A DNA stretch of 55,349 nucleotides from Acanthamoeba castellanii str. Neff (lineage: Eukaryota > Discosea > Longamoebia > Acanthamoebidae). How positions within the stretch are numbered: the first letter of the stretch is position 1; the number at the start of each line of letters is the position of its first letter. The translations under genes were made by a program, and so were the position numbers. The notes under the pieces were generated by a model. The model did no database searches, was not told the origin of the DNA, and was given only the letters and a program-made list of their open reading frames with translations. The stretch lies in NCBI RefSeq assembly GCF_000313135.1, contig NW_004457700.1, positions 12,508-67,856 on the forward strand, read 5' to 3'. Shown one piece after another: positions 21,251-32,047 of the stretch.

Positions 21251-24200
21251 ATGCTGAGTTCCGTGTTCGGAATCGCCAATGGAGCTGCCTCAAGCGAATC
21301 GAGCGAGGAGGCCCTATTGAAGAAACAGGCCGAGGAAATGGAAGAGGTGCCTTCGCCCTTCGCCCTTCTACTCCCTTTTCTCATCATTAGCACCATTTCC
21401 TTTTTATATTTATTATTTTACAGCGGAGAAATGGTCACTACAAACCATCATCTAAGAGATGCACAAATCAATCGACCCACAAGTGAATACAATATTTTCG
21501 TTTGATTTGTACATAGTTTTACACAACATTTGAATATTATTAGTTCTGTAATACTAAATATTGTCTTTTCTTTCCACTCGGCAGGAGGAGAACGCGTTGC
21601 GGTGTCTGCGGTCGCTGAGCGGTTCGATGGAAGTCAACTACGTCGTCCACGAAATGTTCAAGTACAACGGCACCACCATCCTCGGTACCCAGGCTTCCCT
21701 TCGTTGGTCGTGCGTTGTGCATGTGCCGGGTCGTGTGCACACGCACACGCACACGCACACGCACACGCACACGCACACGCACACGCACACGCACACGCAC
21801 ACGCACACGCACACGCACACGCACACGCACACGCACACGCACACGCACACGCACACACTCCTAGTACTCACGCTGTACTATCGCATGCATGCGTGTCGCG
21901 TGTGTCGTGTCGTGTGCAGAGTTCCTGTGTGCGGAGTTGCGGAGATTCAAGCTCAACGACATCGAGTTCTATCTGCCCCAATTCTGCAATCTCCTCCTCA
22001 CACGACAGCAGTACCCACAGGCCATCGAAGAGTACGCACACCCACACACCACCGCACACACCACCCGACCCGCATGTCCTCACTCCTGTGTGCGTGTGCG
22101 GTGTGTCGCGTGTCGTGTGCGTGTCGTGCGGCTGTGAGCAGGTGGCTCATCGGACTGTGCCGCAACTCGCTGCACCTGGCCCTGCGCACCTACTTCATCA
22201 TCCGGGCGGCCGTCGAGGACTCCATCCCCGAAACCCTCAAACGTTCACGCCTCCTCGAACGAAAACTCATGGAACTCGTCCTCGGACCCAACTCAGGTTC
22301 GTGTGTCGTGTGTGTCGTGTGTGTCGTGTGTGTCGTGTGTGCTGTGCGTGTCATGACTGACGCCTTTGTCATGCGTGCAGATGAAGCGACGATATCGTTT
22401 TGGTTGGACGAGATCACGCTGGTCAAGACACTCACGCGCCTATCGTCCATGCTCAATTCCGTGCCCCTCGAACAGAAAAGTACGCCCACGACACGACACG
22501 ACACGACACGACACGACACGACACGACGCGAGCCCGCGGGGAATATTGGCTGGTGATTGAACGTTTGTTTTTGTTTTTGTTTTTTCATTTTGAAGATACG
22601 GCGCTGCGTGCGATGCTGGGCCAGCTGAACGGTGGACTGTCGGTGGGCCTCTACCTACCCATCACGCGCGCCGACGACGTACGCCTCTTTCTCTCGATTT
22701 TGTGTTTTCATTTCGATACAGCTCCATTTCATCGTCCGGCCACTCGAGTGCGTGTCTCATGCTGTGTGTGTCGTGTGTCGTGTGTCGTGTCCGAAACCGA
22801 CGACGACGGTACCGGGTTTGTCGTGTGTCGTGTGTCGTGTGTCGTGTGTCGTGTGTTGTGGAACCCCGGGTGCAGCCCTACAGTTGCCTGCTGAGCGTTG
22901 TGGCGGAAGACGCCTTCTGTCTGCCGACTCGCACGCGCGTACTGAGCACCTCTTTCCGTATTTATTATTTTTATTATTATTCTTTTATTTATTTTTATTT
23001 TCTTTTTTTCAATTATTTCTTTTCGCTGTCGGGGGTGTCTGATGAGCTCATGGCTTCGTCGTGGTGGTGGTGGTGGGGGCAGACGCCGTTCATGATGTTC
23101 GTGGAGGTGGCCGAGCTGGGCGGCACCTTCGGCACCCTCGAAGCCTCCCTCGCCCAATACCGGTACCCCCCCCACCACCACCACCGCACACGCGTGTGTC
23201 GTGTCGTGTCGTTGGTCGTGTCGTGTCGTGTCGTGTCGTGTCCTCATTTAGTTGGGATGGGCAGGAAGGACAAGCAGACCGAGGCATCAGAACCAGAGGA
23301 CGAATCCCAGCCCCAAATCTACAGTACTCCCCCTTCCTCCCCCAAGCCTTCTCGACGCACACGCACACGCCACCGCACACGCGCCACCGCACACACACAC
23401 GCACACACGCACAACTAATGCGTGCCGCGTCGTGTGCGTTCGCCAGCGTTCAAGGGGGTGCCGATCCACAATGCGACGGAGCTGATGAGCAAGTGCGCCC
23501 ACCCCGACCACGCCCAGGACCAGCCCCACCCACCACCGCAGCAGCAGCCCTGCGACGGTGACCACCCGCCGCCCGGCGGCGCCCAGCCGGCCGACTCGGC
23601 CTCGGCCCCCGAGGCCCAGGCTCCACCCGAGGCCGGTAGTGGTGCGTCGCCGGCGGTGGGTGAGAAGTCCAACGCGAGGCGCGCTCGCGAGCCGTACGCC
23701 CCTCCCCGGCCTTCGCTCTTTGCCCCCCCCCCAAACGGTTTCGTTTTCGCTTTTGCTGACGTATTGGGGGGGAGGGCTGCAGGCAAGTGTTCGACTACGA
23801 GCAGCTGCTGGCGGCGATGGAGGAGCAGAAGCGGGAGTGGGCGCAGTACCTCAAGGAGGAGCAGCGCATCCCCGGCGCCGACCCGCTGCCATCACCACAA
23901 TCGTCATCGTCGTCCACGTCATCATCGATGTGCACGTCAGCGTCGTCGTTGTCGTCGTCATCGTCGTTGTCGACGTCGTCGATGTCGGCGGCCGAGGGCG
24001 GGACGTCGACGAAGGGCGGCATCCTGGCCCTCTCCGAGAAGCTCAAGACCATCGTCAAGAAGGTCGAGAACGACAAGGAGGCCCTCATCTCCCAACTCGC
24101 CGCCCTCCAAGGTCCCCCCTTCCCGCCCCCTCCCGCCCCCCCTCTCCTGTCGCTCACCGCCCCCACCCGCCCCCTTTGCAGAGACGGAGAAGGCGGACGC

Positions 24201-26135
24201 GCTGGTGGACAGTCCGCTGGGGGACGACTACTTCATCACGTCGGTGGAGGAGTTCTACTGCGACGTGCTGGAGAAGGGCCAGCTCAAGATGAGCAAGCCG
24301 ACGACGACGGCGCCGGGCGGGCCGACGCCGTACTACTCGGCGCGCGCCAGGTCGCCCAGCCCGCGCCTCTCCTTTGGCGACGACGACGCGGCCGCCGACG
24401 GCGATACCGACGAGTGGGTCGTCGTGCCCGACGGCGAGAAGGAGATGCGCCGCACCCGCTACGAACTCATGAGTGCGCCCGCCCCCACCCGCCCCCACCC
24501 GCCCCCTCCCGCCCCCTCCCGCCCCCTTCTGTCGTCTGATGAAGGGATGGTGGGTGCAGCGGCGGCGTACAAGGAACTGTGGACCGACCGCAAGAAGCGC
24601 ATTCAGCAGCAATCGCCCTTTGGCGGGCTTCCCGGCTGGAGTACGCCACCCCCTCGCCCGCCCGCTCCTCGTCGCCGGCTCGCGCTGACCTCCAAACCCG
24701 CGCACGCGCAGATCTGCAGGCGGTCATCGTGAAGAGCGAAGACGACCTGCGACAAGAGCAGGTGCGCGCGCCCGGACATCCTCGACACTCCACGAGCGGA
24801 GAGTCGGCTTACACGCGCGCGTGTCGCGTCGTGTGTCGTGTCGTGCTGTGCTGTGCGTGCTGTGCAGATGGCGATGCAACTCATCAAAGCGTTCAGCGAA
24901 ATTTTCAGCGCCAAACGGCTGCCTCTTTGGCTTCGACCGTACCTCTCCATCACGCCGCACACGCACACGCACACACCGCACACGCTCATCGCACATGTCT
25001 GAGCTTCTGCGAACCGCAGGTACGAGATCGTGGCGGCGTCATCGTCGACGGGGTTCATCGAGGTGGTCCCCGACGCCGTGTCGATCGACGCCATCAAGCG
25101 ACGCAACCCCGACTGCCCCACCCTCACTGCCTACTTCCTCCGCGTACGCCTCCTCCCCTCCTGCGCGTGTCGTGTCATGTACCGTGTGTGCTGTGTGCTG
25201 TGTGCGGTGCGTGTCGTGTCGTGTCGTGCTGACGTGCGTGCACGCACCAGACCTACGGCGAGCGACACACGCCCACGTTCAAGGCCGCCCTGCGGAACTT
25301 CGTCGAGTCGTTGGCGGGCTACTCGCTCGTCTGCTACTTCCTCCAAATCAAGGACCGGTAAACCCACCCTCCCGCCCCCACCCGCCCCTTCCAGCCCCCT
25401 CCCGCCCCCCGTCTGACGGGGCAAGTGCGCACGCAGACATAACGGGAACATATTGCTGGACATCTACGGGCACATCGTGCACATCGACTACGGCTTCCTG
25501 CTGGGCACGGGTCCCGGCACCTGGGTCTTCGAGAAGGCGCCCTTCAAGCTCACCGTACTCTATCCCCCCGCCTCCATCGCTGCTCGTTGCCGTGGCCCCC
25601 GCACGAGACTGACCCAACACGCGTGCGGTGTGTGCGGTGCGTGTCGTGCGGCGTGTGCGGCGCAGGCCGAGTATGTGGAGTTGATGGGAGGCGAGACGTC
25701 AGACACGTTCCGGTACTTTAGCATGCTCCTCATCTCGGGATTCCTCGAAGTGCGCAACCACTACCACCGCATCATCAACATCGTCGAAATGATGCTCCCC
25801 GGTACGAAGCCCTCTCGCGCCACCTTGTGTGTGCGCACACGCTCACGACACGCACGACACGACACGCGCAGGGTACAAGATCGGCTGCTTGAACGAGACG
25901 ACGGTGCCGATGCTGCGGGACCGGTTCAAGGTCACCCTCTCGCCCGACGAGTGCCAGGCCTTCGCCCAGTCCCTCATCAACGAAGCGTACAAAGTCCCCC
26001 CCAATCACTCTTCCGTTTCCCACCCGCTGACCGCACGCACACACCACCGCACACAACCAACACCGTAGGATGGGGTCGTGGCGGACGAAGCACTACGACA
26101 ACTTCCAGCTCTGGACCAATGGAATCCTGCCCTGA
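21251..26135 (+). CDS. PI4KB: Phosphatidylinositol 4-kinase beta (PIK1 type)
   Basis: Makes PtdIns4P, chiefly at the Golgi. Start MLSSVFGIANG at 21251. The N-terminal half carries the helical lipid-kinase-unique region (FYLPQFCNLLLTRQQYPQ, WLIGLCRNSLHLALRTY). A long low-complexity middle follows (His/Pro/Gln, then Ser-rich, about 23500-24000). The catalytic domain has FKAALRNFVESLAGYSLV, KDRHNGNILLD (catalytic loop), HIDYGFLLGTGPGTW (DFG region, with Tyr where Phe is usual), and PGYKIGCLNE. The last intron ends in CCGTAG at about 26068 and the final exon reads MGSWRTKHYDNFQLWTNGILP, the typical PI4K beta ending. About 18 introns, several with satellites. Confidence 0.94.
21737..21858. repeat. 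(ACACGC)~20 hexamer satellite in PI4K intron
   Basis: About twenty perfect tandem ACACGC hexamers in an early PI4K intron. The alternating purine-pyrimidine sequence could adopt Z-DNA. Confidence 0.97.
22491..22527. repeat. (ACACG)n pentamer run in PI4K intron
   Basis: Short perfect CACGA-type pentamer run, the reverse complement of the TCGTG unit used in other introns. Confidence 0.9.
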
Positions 26136-26139
26136 GGAC

Positions 26140-28185
26140 AGTTTACCTGTTTGGTGCTCCTGGATTATCACAGGGGGGGGGGACAAACAGCTGTACAAAA
26201 AGAGGCCATGCCTCTACTTCCGTTAGTGGCCATTTCTATTTGGCGGAGTATGCACTTACCAAACGTGGACTTAAGTTGCAGCAGTAATATTACTTTAATT
26301 TGTTGGTGTTATAAATGTTTTTGTATCGTCATGTAAAGTAGTGCAAAACCAATCTCCAACATGAGGATGCAAGCTCTAGGCCCACAGGAAGGGCCATTTT
26401 GGCCCAAGAAGGTGCAGGGAAAAATAGAAATCATATGGAATGGGAAATGAATTATACAGTGATTATGTCTTTTAAAAAAACAAAAAGTAGTAAGATTAGA
26501 GTAAGTGGCCCTAACCCCAGTTGCTTGTTCTGTGTGCAGCAGTGGAAGAGGTGAGGGAGGTGGCAAATGCACTCACCACCTATGTCAACACAGAGCTGCT
26601 CTTGGGAACAGGAGGGGCCTGGAGAAGAGGAAGAGGAGGATGACCAGGAACCATACCCTTTTATTCTGCCCTGTGGTTGTTAGCTTGTTGAAAAAGATGG
26701 GCAAACAGGTCCTGGAGGGGATCACCTGAGGCAAACAAAAGGCAGGCAGGCACTAGGTCACATGTACATGGAAATGGTACATCCACCCTCCTTGTGCTCT
26801 GGTCCCACAGCTGCGCCTCTTGAAATTATTTTCCCTAGATTTGATTGCATGTGAGCAGGATTTACACATTTTGGTGAGATGTTGAGGGGAAGCCCAAGGA
26901 GACTGTGTAGCCAGCGCCAGTAGGCCTCACACAAGTGAGAGCACTGACAGGAATCCCCTCCACCAGTCATGGAGACAGGCTGCCCCCTAATAAAACTTGC
27001 CTAAATAGGAGGGAAAGTCATGTCCCATCTCCTAGTTATGTAGAGCATTCCAGCAGCCCCACCTGCTGATGGCTCATGAGTGCCTGTGCTTGGGCGCACT
27101 CACTGTTAGCCCTTAATCACTCTTATCAAGTGGTTGTTGTATGTACTTTGTTGATGGGCTGCTGGTAGATCCCCTCAACAACAAACCAGTTAGGGTTGCT
27201 GTCACCTCAGCCCAGCATGCATATGGCCAGGTTGGTCTGGACGCCCTATGTGAAGCAGTGGCATTAGGTTGGTTGTGTGCATAGTGTGGTTGGTCATGCA
27301 TGTGTTTTGTGTAAATATGCACTTGGCAAGCAGGTTACCACTTTGATGATGGGAGGGAGAAAAGTTGAGCTACCTTTATTGGTGGGAGGTGCTTACTTCA
27401 ACCAACATGTGCCATGTGCACCTTCTTCTTGAGCATGTATCTGTGTTGTGTCCACCTTCATCTCCATCATGTTTCTGCCTTCCTCTGCCTTCCTCTGTTG
27501 TTGCCACTGTTTGCTTGTGGTCTCTGGTAACCCTTGCTGGTCACTCTTGCTGGTTGCCCTTGTCCTGTGCACTGGTCTGGTCAGTCAGCTCCTTGAGCTT
27601 GGCTGCAGCCTCCTGCTGCTTGAGCAGCCACTTCATCTCTTGGTTGTGTTGCTCCTGCTTGCACCACTTTACCTTCTTTGTAAGCTGGAGCACATACCTG
27701 GGCCTCACTGTTGATCAGATTCCAATCAAACTGAATGTCCTGCTTATGTCTGGCCTGTCTTTGTAGGGCATCAAGTGGCTAAAATTGAATCACTGTGGTT
27801 TGAATTTCTTCAGTCATTCCTGTCCTTGTTCCTGACTTTTCAATGGATTGCCAAGCCCACATTGCTGCCTCAACACTACAAGGCCAAGGACTCAACATCT
27901 ATGTCACCATACACATCTCTCCTCTCTCTTCTGGTTAAGGCCCTGTGAGGGGGTTTACATCATCACCTTCCTGATTGGGAACTCATCATGAATTCTTGCA
28001 CACTCCCATATCAACATGCAATAGTCATTGAGGTAGGTACTGAACTTGTCCACAACATGGTGTGTATTGCATGCATTGTGCATGTGTGTACCAAGAAGCC
28101 TAGAGAGATGGATTCAAGGGCATTGCAAGCCCAGCCACAGCCAAGGCCTCTAAGTTCATGGTGGCCAGAAGTTGCTGTAGTTGTT
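26140..28185. other. CpG-depleted block 2, between convergent genes
   Basis: About 2 kb with almost no CG. It starts a few bases after the PI4K stop (26135) and ends about 30 bases before the ArsC-like gene's stop (28213), so it fills the space between two converging 3' ends. No intact gene. Unidentified plus-frame pieces include EEVREVANALTTYVNTELLL (about 26545) and DPLNNKPVRVAVTSAQHAYG (about 27165). A coiled-coil relic lies on the minus strand near 27540-27690. Confidence 0.75.
27540..27690 (-). pseudogene. Coiled-coil protein relic
   Basis: One minus-strand frame reads KKVKWCKQEQHNQEM, KWLLKQQEAAAKLKELTDQ and TSAQDKGNQQE before a stop. The Gln/Glu/Lys heptad-like pattern suggests a coiled coil. 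Flanking frames have many stops. Parent family unknown. Confidence 0.4.
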
Positions 28186-28212
28186 GTCGGTCAAGAAAAG
28201 GGGATATTTCTT

Positions 28213-29920
28213 TTATTCTTGCTCGCTGCTGGCTGCGGGGGCGGGCGGGATGGGCAGGCGCCGTCGGCCAGGGCGTTGTCGCGGGGGCGGGGGGGCCACC
28301 TCCATGATGCGCTCCAGGAGCTCCGTCATCTCCTCCGCCGTCACGTGCGGCTGCCCCGGCTTGTTGCCCCTCTGCTTCTGCTTCTTGTGCGGCTCCCGCT
28401 CCTCCTCCTCGACCGCCTTCTTGGCCATCTCCAGAATGATGGCGTTCACCTTGGCCGCGAACTCGGGGTCGGCGTCGTCGTTGCGGCGCCGCTGCTGCTT
28501 CTGGCGGTGGTGGTGGTCGGCGGCGGCGTCGGGGGTCTCGCCGGCCTCGTCGACGGCGTTGTCGTCGGTGGTGGTGTGGTCGATGATGATCTCGTCGTCG
28601 AGGCCCTCCTCGCGCAGGAATCGGTGGAGCTCGGCCTCGTCGATGTCGTCGCTGACCGCCGCCTCGACGTCATCGTCGATCGCGAACGGCAGCTCGTCGT
28701 CTTCGCCTATCTCGTCCGTCTCCTCCGGGAATTCAAAGCTTTCATCCTGCACACGTCACACGACACACGCGCGATACGACACACGCACACGACGCACACG
28801 CGAGATGTGAGCTTCACGCAAGCAACGAGGCACGACCAACGGAGCGCAGGCGCGCACGTACCGTGTCAGCCAGCTGCGCGCGCATCTGGGCGACCTGCTC
28901 CGGGTCGATCTGGAACTGGCCCTGTGACGACGGCAAAGCACACACCAGTGAGCACACGACACGACACGACACGACACGACACAACACGACACACATGGCG
29001 CGTGTTGTGTGTACCTCGGCCTGGCTCCATTGGCGCGCCCAGCGGTCGGCTTCGGTCTCCTCGAGCGGCCGAGGCGTGGCGAGCCCGAGGGCCTCCTCCT
29101 CGCTCTCGTTGAAGATCACGCCGAAGAGCTTCTGGGGCGGTTGGGCGATGACGAGCGCGCGCCTGCGCTGGCCCTGCTCGCGGAAGGGCAGCTCGACGAT
29201 GGGCCGCCTCATGAGCCGCGGATGATCAATGATGGCCTGGATGAGGGCGTCGCGGCCGAGAGCGGGGTCGTGCAGGTTGAGCTCGGCGTAGAGCGGATCG
29301 CTGGTGCGCATGAAGTCGCGCGGATCGTCGATGCCCAATTCGGCCATGAATCGCTCTACGTCGCGCGGGAGGAGGGGATCGACGGTGATGTCGATGATGA
29401 TGGGCTTGAGCGAGCAGGCCTCGAGCAGGCGGATGGCGCCGTACGATGATTTGGACCGCGGGTAGTGGTAGATGGTCGGACGGCCCATCTTGCGCGTAGG
29501 AGCGCCGCCAGCCGCCAAATTGGGCGGGAAGAGAGGCATCTCATCGAAGCTGGCGGAAGTGGCAGAGGGTGGCGTGGCAAAGCGGGTCGAAGACTTGGAG
29601 GCTGCAGCGGCGGCGGGTCCCATCTTGTTGCGCGTAGAGGAAGATTTCGCATGGTTGGTCGTTTTGGAACCAGATGCAGATGAGGAGGAGGAAGAAGTAG
29701 AAGGGGAGGGGCGTTTGGGAGTTGAAGATGACGATTTGAATCGTCGAGCGGTGGCGCCAATCACAGAAGATGAGGCAGAAAATGCAGATGGGCGTGTGAT
29801 TAATCGCAAATTCGAAGAGGAGCGTGCAGAAAGGGAAGATGCGGGAGCAATCCTGCCACCAAGCTGGAGGGTGGAGGGCCAGGCTGCGCAGGCCTTTCGG
29901 GAGATCACCGGACGCAGCAT
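28213..29920 (-). CDS. Mitochondrial ArsC/Spx-fold protein without the catalytic cysteine
   Basis: Starts at the ATG at 29920 with an Arg/Ser-rich, acid-free leader (MLRPVISRKACAAWPSTL) typical of mitochondrial import. Residues about 145-270 match the arsenate-reductase-like thioredoxin fold: TIYHYPRSKSSYGAIRLLEA, LPRDVERFMAELGIDDPRDF, RTSDPLYAELNLHDP and IIDHPRLMRRPIVELP. Family members carry the active Cys in an NPRCSKS loop; here it is YPRSKSS, so the Cys is lost and reduction of arsenate is unlikely. A second exon (GQFQIDPEQVAQMRAQL) and a long acidic-then-basic third exon follow (DDIDEAELHRFL... KKQKQRGNKPGQ). Two introns lie at about 28925-29013 and 28747-28860. The role is unknown; a structural or regulatory use of the fold is more likely than catalysis. 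Confidence 0.78.
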
Positions 29921-30604
29921 GTTGGTTGCGCAAATCGTTGATCACAACGCTCGCGGGATGAATTTTTGGCACCTTTCGAAGAAAAGGCTGCTCGCGAAGG
30001 AAAAGGACAAGGAAATGAAGAGCGGCAGAACTGGCAATGCACTGCCACCATCACCTCTCGAACAGATGATTCACACCAACATGACAACTCATTAGCACGA
30101 GGCTCTTGTCAAGTTGTTGTCCCTTCCTTTGTTTTTCGATGAAGCCCTCAAGGACCTCTTTTAGTTCAATGGACGCGTTGCTGTTGCAGCGCGAGACCTT
30201 GACGAACTTGGTTGCGCCTGCCTCTGGACACGCAGGTGCCCAAACACAAGCCAAGGCAACACTGCAGTGTTGTTGCAGCCATTTGTTTTTTTTTTTTTTG
30301 TTGTTGTTGTTTCCAAGAGAGTGAACGGTTGCCTTTCGCAGGCAACGACACAACGCAGGCAAACACCACCGAAGTAGCGCCAGGTTTTGTATTCTGCCAA
30401 CCGTCGCTGGACAAGAACCAGGTGAAGCGCCTGCAGGCACCTACTACAGCCCCTCTTGGCGTCTTCTTCTGATCTTCTTCTCTTTCTGCTTTCCTCCTCA
30501 AGCAAGAAACACCCCTGCACAATACACAACAACAGCAAGTGCCTCCACACAGCACGTGAGAGGCGAACAGGATTAAATTAGCGAGAATTGAAGGCACAAC
30601 GATT
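29921..30604. other. Divergent intergenic region, nothing recognised
   Basis: Lies between the ArsC-like gene (-) and the kelch gene (+), so it should hold both promoters. It has a T10-plus tract near 30287-30310 and moderate CpG. Open frames of up to 187 codons on the minus strand contain homopolymer-driven runs and no domain. Confidence 0.55.
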
Positions 30605-32004
30605 ATGCAGAAGAGGCCGTCCCAACAGCAAGGGGGCGGCTCGGCACCCAACGCCCAACGCAAAGCATGGACCCGACCGAGCATGAACGGACCTGGTACT
30701 GTCGCCTTCTTTTGATATATTACAACCATTTTATTTTATTTTATTTTATTTTATTTGCCCATAGTTCAGTACGAGTTTGCCTGCCTGTGCAGATCGTTCG
30801 TTCTTATTTCTCTCTGTTTTTATCTGGATTGAAAATAATAGTGGTTTATTTATGACACAACGGCTACCATCGCCAAACAACTTGAGTCACGCTTGCCCTG
30901 ATTCGGCCACTTTTTTTAAAAAAGTAATTATTTTTATTATTTTTTACTCGGCAGCCGATTTTTGGGGATTGGCCCCGTTTTATGAGGCGTGATGCCATTG
31001 GGTGGAAGGTGCCACCACAAGTTCCAAGCTTGTTCGCTTGGCACCCCACTTCTTCACGCTTCACACACAAACCCTGAAAAACAACACATGTCAGCAGCAA
31101 CCGTGCTTTCCTCTTCCGCGTTCTCACTCTACTCACCGCACCACCGCCACCCACCACCGCGTCGCCACCGCACGACACGCGCAGGACCGTCGGCTCGGTG
31201 CGCCCACAGCGCGTCCATGGTGGGCAACGGCAACGTATTCGTCTACGGCGGCTGGGACGGCAACCAAATGCTCAACGACCTCCACGTCCTCCACACCGGT
31301 TCGGCCCGTGGCCCATGGCACCACACCCCACCACCACCACCACTGACTGCCGTGTGTCGTGTGTGTCGTGTGTGTCGTGTGTGTCGTGTGTGTCGTGTGT
31401 GTCGTGTGTGTCGTGTGTGTCGTGTGTGTCGTGTGTGTCGTGTCGCGGGGTCTGCTGCAGACTTGGTGAGCGCACCGCAGCCGATTCTGACGTGGAGCAA
31501 ACCCATCACGTCGGGGCCGGTGCCGGGGCCTCGCGCCGGCCACACGTCGTCGGCCGTGGGCAACCGGCTCTTCGTGTTCGGCGGCGGCAACGGCATCCGC
31601 TACCTCAACGACCTCCACCTGCTCGACGCCGGTACCATGACCGCCCGCACAACTTGCGTGTTGCGTGTCGTGTCGTGTCACTTAGCACTCCCCAATGTGT
31701 CGTCGAACAAACAGAAACGATGACGTGGTCGCAGGCCTACGTGGCTGGGACGTCGCCCGCAGCGCGATCACGACACACCGCCACCCTTGGTACCTCCTTG
31801 GCACCACTGCGCGCACCTCCTTGGCACCAGCTCGCTCACTCTTTTTGTCGCGGACTCACTATTTATATAAAAAGTGGGCACCAAGCTGGTGGTGATTGGC
31901 GGAGGCGACGACTCGCGCGTCTACAACGACGTGTACGTGCTCGACACAGGTGCGCCCGCCCCGCCCTATTTGCTTTACTTTTTCTCATCGTTTTTGTTGT
32001 TGCT

Positions 32005-32047
<43 letters not shown>

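Noticed and set aside
27365..27766. 133-codon Cys/Ser/Leu-rich plus-strand ORF
   Set aside because: It is the complement of the coiled-coil relic; Leu/Ser/Cys richness arises from reading CTG/CAG-rich sequence backwards.
30166..30729. 187-codon minus-strand ORF upstream of the kelch gene
   Set aside because: Contains poly-Gln and poly-Lys from a homopolymer tract, no domain, and overlaps the supported first exon of the kelch gene.
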